A DNA stretch of 5,253 nt, from assembly GCA_025997195.1 (NCBI GenBank), contig BNUG01000090.1:1-5253 (forward strand). Direction: 5' to 3'. Made by a program: the position numbers and the translations under genes. Source of the DNA: Clostridia bacterium. GTDB lineage: Bacteria > Bacillota > Clostridia > Peptostreptococcales > Anaerovoracaceae. The stretch's first letter is position 1; each line of letters opens with the position of its first letter. The notes under the pieces were generated by a model. The model searched no databases. It saw only the letters and a program-made list of their open reading frames with translations, and was not told the DNA's origin. Below are positions 1 through 5,253 of the stretch, one piece after another.

Positions 1-182
1 GTCTGCGGCTGCGGATTCGCCGTTTCGCACGGTTGCGCAAGCTCTGTCGCTTCCTCATTGCGAACCATAAATGTAGAGGCCGGAGGCAATTCTCCGTCCA
101 ATCCCTCATAAAAGGCCAGATCCGGGTCCGCCGCCGCTCGTTTCAACGCATCCCTGAAACGTTTTTCATCCAATTGATTCAT
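1..182 (-). CDS. Unknown protein encoded after the ECF sigma factor, 5' part only (putative sigma partner)
   Basis: I do not recognise this gene from its sequence. The reading frame is open from an ATG at 182..180 to the window edge, giving the first 60 residues. It begins MNQLDEKRFRDALKRAAADP and continues with a charged, soluble-looking stretch without a signal peptide. The only cysteine is near the visible end, and no zinc-binding HxxxCxxC motif is seen. The start is supported by a purine-rich GGAGCGAGAGGG directly upstream (194..183). It lies 12 bases after the sigma-factor stop codon on the same strand, so the two genes are almost certainly cotranscribed. Genes placed like this commonly encode the anti-sigma factor, usually a cytoplasmic N-terminal part followed by one membrane segment and an outer domain. 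The membrane part, if any, would lie outside the window. The coding call is fairly safe; the role is inferred from position only. Confidence 0.7.
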   Translation of the reverse strand, partial: MNQLDEKRFRDALKRAAADPDLAFYEGLDGELPPASTFMVRNEEATELAQPCETANPQPQ

Positions 183-194
183 CCCTCTCGCTCC

Positions 195-767
195 CTATTG
201 TGATTTCGCCGTCGCGCGCAGTTTCACGAGCGCGCGCCGCAGCTGAGACTTCACCGTGTTGTAGTTGGTTCCGCGCAATTCGGCGACTTCTGTCAGCGCG
301 ATCCCGTAGGCATAGTGAAGGAGGAGAAGCTGCTGATCGTCTTCCGGCAATTTGGCGAGCAAGCCCTTTAACTGATCGGCATCGCAAATCGCATCCGGAA
401 AACGGGACTCCTCCTCATCCTGCGAATCATAGGCGCTGTCCTCGTCGTTCAGCGAAACCGAATCCACAGTCTGAACCTGGGTTCGCGCGCTGTAATAACG
501 CTTGGCCTCATTCCGCGCGATCGCGTAGAGCCAGGCGCGCGCGGCGCCCTCTTCTTTCAGACTTCCAAGATAGCGCCAGGCGTTCATCCAGGTATTCTGG
601 AAGACGTCGTTCGCCGCCTCGGCATCCCGGCGCGCAATCGTGAAAAGAAAGCGCTTGATCTCCGGCGCATACCGCTCATACAGTTTTTCAAATAGGGTTT
701 GATTGGTATCCATACGATAAGTATACCAAACCCCTTCGCCAGATGCCGCCATTGCTGTGAATGTCAT
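195..767 (-). CDS. ECF (sigma-70 family, group 4) RNA polymerase sigma factor
   Basis: This 190-residue protein should direct RNA polymerase to a specific set of promoters. Residues about 26-93 form the sigma-2 domain (FEKLYERYAPEIKRF, then DVFQNTWMNAWR and the region-2.4-like RAWLYAIARNEAKRYYS). Residues about 135-187 form sigma-4, with LPEDDQQLLLLHYAYGIAL leading into a helix-turn-helix (LTEVAELRGTNYNTVKSQL) and the basic end RRALVKLRA. There is no sigma-3 or sigma-1.1 domain, and the length is normal for an ECF factor. The linker at about residues 102-132 is unusually acidic. I chose the ATG at 767 because GGAGG lies 7 bases before it; a TTG at 770 is in frame but adds only one residue. 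A later ATG at 713 (residue 19) begins exactly where similar proteins usually start, so the 18 extra residues are uncertain. The next gene follows after 12 bases and is probably its regulator. The regulon cannot be told from this window. Confidence 0.93.
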   Translation of the reverse strand: MTFTAMAASGEGVWYTYRMDTNQTLFEKLYERYAPEIKRFLFTIARRDAEAANDVFQNTWMNAWRYLGSLKEEGAARAWLYAIARNEAKRYYSARTQVQTVDSVSLNDEDSAYDSQDEEESRFPDAICDADQLKGLLAKLPEDDQQLLLLHYAYGIALTEVAELRGTNYNTVKSQLRRALVKLRATAKSQ

Positions 768-774
768 CAAAAAG

Positions 775-779
775 CCTCC
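775..779 (-). promoter_or_regulatory. Shine-Dalgarno site setting the sigma-factor start
   Basis: The minus strand reads GGAGG here, 7 bases before the ATG at 767. This is a textbook ribosome binding site and the main reason to prefer that start over the internal ATG at 713. The nearest purine-rich stretch to the latter (GAAGGGG) is about 17 bases away, too far to serve it well. Confidence 0.7.
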
Positions 780-810
780 ATCCTTCTGTAAGGTAGAGGA
801 GCCGTTTTCT

Positions 811-868
811 AAAAAAGGTGCGCTGAGTAGGATTCAAAGTCCCGATTCAAAGTCCCTTACTCAGCGCA
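811..868 (-). terminator. Hairpin with T-tract, probable rho-independent terminator (minus direction)
   Basis: Two perfect 11-base arms, TGCGCTGAGTA at 819-829 and TACTCAGCGCA at 858-868, enclose a 28-base loop. Read on the minus strand, the stem is followed by CC and then six Ts (complement of 811-816), as in an intrinsic terminator. On the plus strand it is followed by only four Ts. The loop is longer than usual for a terminator and is filled by a tandem repeat. It sits 43 bases before the sigma-factor start codon. It could therefore end transcription arriving from upstream minus-strand genes, attenuate the sigma transcript, or block antisense read-through from the divergent promoter region. 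The structure is seen directly; its role is inferred. Confidence 0.55.
831..856. repeat. Perfect 2 x 13-bp tandem repeat in the hairpin loop
   Basis: GATTCAAAGTCCC occurs twice back to back without mismatch (831-843 and 844-856), filling all but one base at each end of the loop between the 819-829 and 858-868 arms. A recent 13-bp duplication is the simplest origin. On the minus strand each unit reads GGGACTTTGAATC; paired binding sites are possible but unproven. Confidence 0.9.
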
Positions 869-879
869 TTTTAAGACCG

Positions 880-908
880 TTGACATTGACAAAGGTTCGT
901 GCTACGCT
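880..908 (+). promoter_or_regulatory. Sigma-70/sigma-A-like promoter of the tetR-MFS-CPBP operon
   Basis: A perfect -35 TTGACA at 880-885 is followed after 17 bases by TACGCT at 903-908. This keeps the three most conserved -10 positions (first T, second A, last T). A second overlapping-register TTGACA lies immediately after the first, at 886-891, and could pair with TATTTA at 908-913 (16-base spacing) or TTTATA at 910-915 (18-base spacing). Either way transcription would start inside or beside the palindrome at 909-937, so a bound repressor would block it. The -10 is imperfect, hence moderate confidence. Confidence 0.6.
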
Positions 909-937
909 ATTTATAGACCGACGGTCGGTCTATAAAT
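909..937. promoter_or_regulatory. 29-bp palindromic operator for the TetR-family repressor
   Basis: This is a perfect inverted repeat with 14-base arms around a single central base at 923; the left arm is ATTTATAGACCGAC. The core GACCGAC-n-GTCGGTC is typical of sites bound by TetR-family dimers. It begins at the end of the putative -10 region and ends directly against the tetR ribosome binding site (938-943), so binding would block transcription initiation. The adjoining tetR gene is the obvious source of the binding protein, which implies autoregulation of the whole operon. Confidence 0.85.
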
Positions 938-949
938 GGAGGAAGTATC

Positions 950-1582
950 ATGCGCGTAATAAAAGAAGCGGCGGAACGTAAAAACGAAATACTTGACGCG
1001 GCGGAAAGCCTGTTTATTGCCAAGGGTTATGAAAATACTACAATCAACGATATTCTGAGCGCAACAGATATTGCCAAAGGGACATTCTATTATCATTTCA
1101 AGTCAAAAACAGAAGTTTTGGACGGAATGATCAAAAGACGCGGCGATAGGAACATCGATGCGGCGAAAGCCATCGTGGGCACCGACAAAATGAATGCGGC
1201 GGAAAAGCTGCTCTCCATTATGTTCGCGCAAAAGCCGGGAAACGAACATCAAGAACAGCTTATTGCGGTATTGGAAAACGCTGAGAACTCGCGAATGTTC
1301 GTGAAAAGCCTTACGGATATTCTTGACAGGCTTGCCCCCATTGTAGGTGATGTGGTTACGCAAGGCGTTACGGAGGGATTGTTTTCGACGCCGTTCCCAA
1401 GAGAAAGTGCGGAAATTCTGCTTGCCGCCGCTCACTCGCTTTTCGACAACCCTGATTTGCGTTGGACTCAGGATGAAATGAGGGAAAAGATTGCCGCTTT
1501 TCTAACCGCTGCCGAGCGGATCATAGGAACTGCTCCCGGGACGTTTTCTGCAATGACTCAACTATTTGGAACCGAGAGATGA
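950..1582 (+). CDS. TetR/AcrR-family transcriptional repressor
   Basis: A 210-residue protein of normal TetR length. The N-terminal DNA-binding domain covers about residues 10-58: ILDAAESLFIAKGYENTT, then NDILSATDIAKGTFYYHF, containing the helix-turn-helix with recognition helix near residues 42-48 and the characteristic GTFYYHFKSK ending. The rest is the variable ligand-binding and dimerisation domain, which gives no clue to the inducer. The start is fixed by GGAGGA at 938-943, 6 bases before the ATG. The palindromic operator ends at 937, so the protein very probably represses its own operon. The stop codon overlaps the next gene's start in ATGA (1579-1582), indicating one transcript and coupled translation. 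By analogy with family members beside efflux pumps, the ligand is likely a compound exported by the next gene; this is inference. Confidence 0.95.
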   Translation: MRVIKEAAERKNEILDAAESLFIAKGYENTTINDILSATDIAKGTFYYHFKSKTEVLDGMIKRRGDRNIDAAKAIVGTDKMNAAEKLLSIMFAQKPGNEHQEQLIAVLENAENSRMFVKSLTDILDRLAPIVGDVVTQGVTEGLFSTPFPRESAEILLAAAHSLFDNPDLRWTQDEMREKIAAFLTAAERIIGTAPGTFSAMTQLFGTER

Positions 1583-2862
1583 GTGTGAGGAACAGTAAAT
1601 CGTTTCGCAATTTTCTTATATTATGGTCAGGGGATTTTGTTGCCAACATCTGCAGCGGGCTGACCGCTTTTGCGCTGGGCGTATATGCGTTTGAGCAAAC
1701 AGGAAGCGCCACGAGCGTTGCGCTGATTACGCTGTGCGCCTTTCTTCCTACCGTTCTGTTGAATCCCATCGCCGGGGTGCTGGCCGACCGTTATGACCGG
1801 CGGCTAATGATGATTTTGGGTGACGGTCTTTCTGTTTTGGGTTTGGTTTATATCCTGTTTGCGGCCGCTTCGGGAGCGCCCGCCATTTGGCAAATCTGTC
1901 TCGGTGTGGGCATTAGTTCCGTTTTTGTCGCATTGCTGGAACCGTCCTGCAAGGCGACAATAACAGACCTTCTGACTCAGGAAAAATTCGCAAAAGCCAG
2001 CGGCCTTGTTCAGCTTGCGGGGTCGGCAAAGTATCTTCTTTCGCCGCTGATTGCGGGATTTCTACTAACATTCACAGGCATCGAAACAATACTGTTTATC
2101 GACATCGCAACACTTGCGGTTACCATCCCCACAACACTGTTCATTAAGAAGGGCATCGCGAAGGCGGAGCGAAACAAGCAGAGCTTTTTCAAAGACTTTG
2201 CGGAAGGCTGGCGGGTTATTACGACCAATCGGGGCGTGTTACTCGTGATTGTCATGATCTCCATAGCCACATTTTACATAGGCTTTGTCCAAACGCTGTT
2301 TATGCCGATGATGCTTTCACTCACCGACGCGAAAACACTCGGTGCAGTCGAATCCATCAGCGCCGTTGGTATGCTGATAAGCAGCTTGGTGATCGGTATG
2401 GTCACGATTACAAAAAAGTATGTCAAGCAGCTTATCGCAGGATTTGCGCTTGCGGGCCTGTTCATCGCGCTCATTGGATTTACGCCGAACATTTTCATCA
2501 TCGGCGGGGCAGGTTTCCTGTTTTTCGCGGCGCTGCCTTTTGTCAACACAAGCGCGGATGTGCTTGTCCGCCGGAACATCCCGGAGGATAAACAAGGCCG
2601 GGCGTGGGGACTGATCGGCATCCTTTCGCAATTCGGGTTTCTTGTCTCTTACGCCGTTTCCGGCCCACTGGCGGATGATATCTTCAACCCGATGTTAGTG
2701 GACGGCGGCGTATTGTCGGGGACGGTCGGTCGGGTCATCGGAACGGGGGAAAGCCGGGGAATTGGGCTATTGTTGATTGTGTCGGGGCTTTTCGTTACGG
2801 TTTTAGCGGTTTGTATGAGAAAAGTCAAGGCGATAAGAAGTTTGGAGGACGATGCAAAATGA
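1579..2862 (+). CDS. MFS efflux transporter, DHA3 / macrolide-efflux-like type
   Basis: A 427-residue integral membrane protein, probably a proton-driven exporter of drugs or other small amphipathic molecules. About 12 hydrophobic segments can be traced, six before and six after the cytoplasmic loop at about residues 189-218. The MFS motif A is clear in the loop after the second segment: GVLADRYDRRLMMI at 66-79. The loop RRNIPEDKQGRAWGLIG (331-347) and the ending IGTGESRGIGLLLIVSG (387-403) are typical of the DHA3 branch that includes macrolide exporters and EntS-like pumps. Substrate cannot be assigned. Translation starts inside the tetR stop codon (ATGA) with only a weak GAGAG before it, so expression probably depends on coupling to tetR. 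It ends by another ATGA overlap with the protease gene. The frame is intact throughout. Confidence 0.93.
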   Translation: MSVRNSKSFRNFLILWSGDFVANICSGLTAFALGVYAFEQTGSATSVALITLCAFLPTVLLNPIAGVLADRYDRRLMMILGDGLSVLGLVYILFAAASGAPAIWQICLGVGISSVFVALLEPSCKATITDLLTQEKFAKASGLVQLAGSAKYLLSPLIAGFLLTFTGIETILFIDIATLAVTIPTTLFIKKGIAKAERNKQSFFKDFAEGWRVITTNRGVLLVIVMISIATFYIGFVQTLFMPMMLSLTDAKTLGAVESISAVGMLISSLVIGMVTITKKYVKQLIAGFALAGLFIALIGFTPNIFIIGGAGFLFFAALPFVNTSADVLVRRNIPEDKQGRAWGLIGILSQFGFLVSYAVSGPLADDIFNPMLVDGGVLSGTVGRVIGTGESRGIGLLLIVSGLFVTVLAVCMRKVKAIRSLEDDAK

Positions 2863-3692
2863 ACCATCAAAATTATAAATATAGACCCATTCGCTTTTAT
2901 ATCACCGTGTTTTTTTGCACCTGGCTTTTCTGGATTCCCGCCGCGTTCGTATCCGCGGAAACCGGAATGGCGCTTATGCTGTTCGGACTGCTCGTGCCGC
3001 CGATCACGGCGCTCGTATTTGTTATGACCTCGAAAAGCGACGCGCTGAAAAACGATTACAAACAAAAACTGATTGGCATGTTCCGCATCAAGCCTCTCAT
3101 TGTGTTGACGGCTATCGCCTTGTTTTTTGTGATAATCTGCGCGTCCATTCTGCTTTCCACACTCTTTGGAGAATCTCTCGGCCAATTTGCGCTGGCGGAC
3201 TTTTCCTTTTCGAGCAACGGAGCAACCGCCCTGCTGACAATTATTTTGGCGGCTTGTTTTGAAGAACTTGGCTGGCGCGGTTACGCCGAGGATGCGATCG
3301 CCAATTATTGCAGTTGGTGGAAAGAGTCCATTCTATTTGGTCTGGTTTGGGCGCTTTGGCATTTGCCGCTATTTTTTATTCCTGACACCTATCACTATAA
3401 TATCTTGCAACAAAGCCCTTGGTTTGCGCTTAATTTTTTCGTGTCGATTCTGCCGCTTGGCTTTCTTGTCACTTGGGTTTATGTGAAGAACAACCGGAGC
3501 ATTTTCGCCACCGCGATTTTTCACTTCTTTGTCAATTTTTTGCAAGAGAAAATCGCAATGACACAGACTACAAAATGTGTTGAAACACTTGTGCTGTTCG
3601 TGGCGGCAGGCGTCATCGTGATTGCCGATAAAGATATGTTCTTTGAAAAATCTCATATCGGGCGCTTGCTGCCGGAAGAGAAAACAAAATAA
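2859..3692 (+). CDS. CPBP-family intramembrane glutamic protease homologue (Abi / type II CAAX protease-like)
   Basis: A 277-residue membrane protein with about eight hydrophobic segments. All CPBP active-site elements are present: EELGWR (glutamates 135 and 136, arginine 140), the FGLVWALWH motif with histidine 168, and HFFVN with histidine 222 and asparagine 226. It is therefore likely catalytically competent. Family members include the eukaryotic prenyl-protein protease Rce1 and bacterial proteins linked to bacteriocin self-immunity or processing of membrane proteins. The start is the ATG at 2859, with GGAGG at 2844-2848, 10 bases upstream; an ATG at 2811 in the same frame lies inside the MFS gene and lacks such a site. 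It overlaps the MFS stop by ATGA, making it the third gene of the TetR-controlled operon. Its substrate is unknown. A role in resistance or immunity together with the pump is inferred from the operon. Confidence 0.9.
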   Translation: MNHQNYKYRPIRFYITVFFCTWLFWIPAAFVSAETGMALMLFGLLVPPITALVFVMTSKSDALKNDYKQKLIGMFRIKPLIVLTAIALFFVIICASILLSTLFGESLGQFALADFSFSSNGATALLTIILAACFEELGWRGYAEDAIANYCSWWKESILFGLVWALWHLPLFFIPDTYHYNILQQSPWFALNFFVSILPLGFLVTWVYVKNNRSIFATAIFHFFVNFLQEKIAMTQTTKCVETLVLFVAAGVIVIADKDMFFEKSHIGRLLPEEKTK

Positions 3693-3706
3693 AAGACATA
3701 TAACTC

Positions 3707-3734
3707 CTCTTGTCTATGGCTTTCATCACAAGAG
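3707..3734 (+). terminator. Weak hairpin after the CPBP gene, possible operon terminator
   Basis: Arms CTCTTGT (3707-3713) and ACAAGAG (3728-3734) pair perfectly. An inner ATG/CAT pairing (3716-3718 with 3724-3726) could extend the stem past a small internal loop. It lies 14 bases after the CPBP stop, where a terminator is expected. It is AT-rich and followed by AAAATT rather than a T-tract, so it is not a convincing intrinsic terminator. Confidence 0.25.
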
Positions 3735-3798
3735 AAAATTAGCACTCGTTACCATAGGTTATGTATTACTAGTGGTCATAATTATACTTGACATCCCC

Positions 3799-3816
3799 CT
3801 GACAGCCCTGACAGCC
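3799..3816. repeat. 2 x 9-bp tandem repeat
   Basis: CTGACAGCC occurs twice in direct succession (3799-3807 and 3808-3816). It follows a related TTGACATCC at 3788-3796, and the reverse motif TGTCAG recurs at 3830-3835. These TGACA-containing units could be binding sites or debris of a small duplication. No function can be assigned. Confidence 0.8.
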
Positions 3817-3863
3817 CTGGAGATCGGAATGTCAGAGGGACGTCAGACTGTGTGAAAACTTTA

Positions 3864-5198
3864 TCATTCTGCGCTGTAGAGCCCGGCACCCGGGTCAAAG
3901 AGCATGGAGGGGCTGATGGCTTGCTCGCCGATGCGCATTTCGTAGTGGAGATGCGGACCTGTGGAGTAGCCTTCGGAGCCTACTTCGCCGATCAGTTCGC
4001 CTTTTTCGACCATCGCGCCCGTGGTCGTATGGAGCGCGCTCATATGGTAATAATAGGACTTCAGGCCGCCGCCATGGTCGATGACGACGGTGTTTCCGGT
4101 ATTCAGCAGGTCTTCGGCCAGCAGGACTTTACCGGCGTTACCGGCGTGGACGGGCGTACCTTCCGGCACGGCAAAGTCCATGCCGTAATGGCTGCGTTTT
4201 GTGCCCTGATCTCCGTTCGTGATGCGGATTTCCCCGAACTGTGTGCTGATGAACCAGCGATCGCCCAGATCGACGGGCATTTCGAAATAGCCCTGCCAGT
4301 AGATTTCTTCGGAAATCAGCGGCATCAGACCGCCTACCTTTTCACGGAATTCCGCGACGGCCGTTCCGGTGATCGCTTCGGCGACGGAGGGAACGCTGGT
4401 GTCGATGATCAGGTTTTGAAAGTCGTAGTCGTAGAGGCTGACGGTGACGGATTCCTCATAGGTCTGATCACCGGCCGTCGCTTTGACTGCATAAGTGCCG
4501 GGGGCGCGGTGATTGGAAACCGGAATCTCGGCGAGCCAGTTGGCCAGACCCGGGACCGTTTCAAAGGATGGATCCACAGCGCCGGGGAGAACCTTCGCGA
4601 AAGTCGCGGGGCCGAGCTCAGTCTCGAGGGTCGGAACGACGCCTTCCGGGACATTGCGCAGACTCAGCGTATAGATGTCGCCCTGCTGCAGTTCCCCTCG
4701 GCCGGCCTTGAAGATCGGCGGCGGAATCGTGACGGAAAAAGACGCGCGGTAGGTGACTGTCGCGGTCGTTACCGTCTTCGCCTTGTCCGAAGTCTTCGGG
4801 TCGTCCGCCCCGTTTCCTGATTCAGAACCGGATCCGGCGTCGGCGTATTCGCCGGTAATCATGATTTCGTAATTGCCGGCCTCCGTGATCGGGTATACAC
4901 CGCCGTTCGGAGCAGTCAGCGGCGGCACGGCGGCGTCTGAATCCGCAAGCGGCGTATCTCCGTAAGCGGCAGCCGAGATCTCGTTTCCGGCATCGTCAAC
5001 CTGCGAAATATTCACGGTATAGGTATAGTTCATCGTCCCCGGCATATCGACAAGGAGTTCATAAGGCAGCGATCCCACCTCGCCGAGCGGGATCGCCTCC
5101 GGCGTTTTGACACGAGCGCCTATCTTGTGTTCGATCCAGCCTTCGGCCCCGCCGTCCGATAAATCAAATTTGAAATTTTTGTGCAGCAGACCGCCCAA
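3864..5198 (-). CDS. M23-family (LytM-type) zinc metallopeptidase, N-terminus unresolved
   Basis: The C-terminal domain (about residues 312-437 of the 444 visible) is an M23 peptidase of the kind that cuts peptidoglycan cross-bridges. It has the metal-binding HYGMD (His337, Asp341), YYYHM (His385) and GPHLHYEM (His416, His418), so all expected zinc and catalytic residues are present. Upstream are beta-rich, Ig-like segments (about 45-115 and 150-256) joined by a Ser/Gly/Asp-rich linker near 122-139, as in secreted or surface-anchored cell-wall enzymes. The 5' end is odd. The only start is a TTG at 5198 without a good ribosome binding site, no signal peptide follows it, and the same frame runs back to a TGA at 5244-5246 without an ATG. 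Another minus-strand frame at the window edge reads VLLNPIAGCG, lipoprotein-signal-like, before stopping at 5221-5223. A frameshift there would explain both facts. The peptidase call is firm; the true start is not. Confidence 0.9.
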   Translation of the reverse strand: MGGLLHKNFKFDLSDGGAEGWIEHKIGARVKTPEAIPLGEVGSLPYELLVDMPGTMNYTYTVNISQVDDAGNEISAAAYGDTPLADSDAAVPPLTAPNGGVYPITEAGNYEIMITGEYADAGSGSESGNGADDPKTSDKAKTVTTATVTYRASFSVTIPPPIFKAGRGELQQGDIYTLSLRNVPEGVVPTLETELGPATFAKVLPGAVDPSFETVPGLANWLAEIPVSNHRAPGTYAVKATAGDQTYEESVTVSLYDYDFQNLIIDTSVPSVAEAITGTAVAEFREKVGGLMPLISEEIYWQGYFEMPVDLGDRWFISTQFGEIRITNGDQGTKRSHYGMDFAVPEGTPVHAGNAGKVLLAEDLLNTGNTVVIDHGGGLKSYYYHMSALHTTTGAMVEKGELIGEVGSEGYSTGPHLHYEMRIGEQAISPSMLFDPGAGLYSAE

Positions 5199-5253
5199 TA
5201 CAGGAACACGGCTCTCAAGCTCACCCGCACCCGGCGATGGGATTCAACAGAAC

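Larger units (their letters stand above)
3693..3863. other. Convergent intergenic region, 171 bp
   Basis: This region lies between the ends of the plus-strand operon and the minus-strand peptidase gene. It holds a weak hairpin, an AT-rich middle, a 9-bp tandem repeat and an imperfect inverted repeat (3795-3804 with 3830-3839, 9 of 10 matching). There is no strong terminator with a T-tract for either flanking gene. A plus-strand reading frame ending at 3855 has a strongly hydrophobic stretch but no usable start codon or ribosome binding site within the region, so I do not call it a gene. Confidence 0.6.

Noticed and set aside
831..856. Repeat unit GATTCAAAGTCCC resembling the T-arm of a tRNA.
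   Set aside because: No acceptor stem, D-arm or anticodon arm can be found around it, so there is no tRNA gene or clear tRNA attachment site.
875..898. Possible ECF-type promoter on the minus strand (GAACC, 14-base spacer, CGGTC) facing the sigma gene.
   Set aside because: The spacer is short for ECF promoters, and the match rests on two short motifs without a known consensus for this sigma factor.
2721..2731. GACGGTCGGTC inside the MFS gene, identical to the centre and right half of the operator.
   Set aside because: The left half of the palindrome is missing, and the bases fit the conserved DHA3 coding sequence. Most likely coincidence.
2649..3185. Minus-strand open frame of 178 codons across the MFS/CPBP junction.
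   Set aside because: It crosses two well-supported plus-strand genes, and its translation is low-complexity, rich in charged residues and Gln/His, with no family resemblance.
3781..3793. Minus-strand TATAAT (3786..3781) and plus-strand TTGACA (3788-3793) in the convergent intergenic region.
   Set aside because: Neither has a partner hexamer at 16-18 bases, and no gene lies downstream in the right orientation.
3852..4820. Long plus-strand open frame (322 codons) opposite the peptidase gene.
   Set aside because: The minus strand here carries clear M23 catalytic motifs. The plus frame has no recognisable domain and is a typical antisense shadow in GC-rich coding sequence.

Overview
The window looks like a piece of a Firmicutes (probably Clostridia-type) chromosome. 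The evidence is strong GGAGG-type Shine-Dalgarno sites, a DHA3-type MFS exporter and a CPBP protease of the kind common in clostridia, an ECF sigma factor, and a LytM-type M23 peptidase with extracytoplasmic domains. The genus cannot be read from the sequence. Nothing here is a phage, IS element, CRISPR array, tRNA or rRNA.

Layout. On the minus strand, positions 1-182 hold the start of a gene of unknown function, probably the partner or anti-sigma protein of the next gene. Positions 195-767 (minus) encode an ECF sigma factor. Positions 768-949 are a divergent intergenic region. It holds a perfect 11-bp hairpin whose loop is a perfect 2 x 13-bp tandem repeat, followed on the minus strand by a T-tract, then a sigma-70-like promoter and a 29-bp perfect palindromic operator. 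Positions 950-3692 (plus) are a compact three-gene operon: a TetR-family repressor, an MFS efflux pump and a CPBP intramembrane protease homologue. Both junctions are ATGA overlaps. Positions 3693-3863 are a convergent intergenic region with small repeats and an orphan hydrophobic reading frame. Positions 3864-5198 (minus) encode the C-terminal 444 residues of an M23 metallopeptidase. Its 5' end in this window is abnormal: there is no ATG, and an in-frame stop lies just upstream.

How the parts fit. The plus-strand operon reads as a self-regulated resistance or immunity module. The repressor probably binds the palindrome over its own promoter, and an inducing compound would release it, switching on the exporter and the membrane protease homologue together. 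The operon is visibly AT-richer than its flanks and runs against the minus-strand genes on both sides. The minus-strand terminator-like hairpin at 811-868 has no minus-strand gene directly upstream except, beyond the operon, the M23 gene. This suggests, as inference, that the operon was inserted between the M23 gene and its terminator. The sigma factor and the unknown gene behind it form a separate minus-strand operon.
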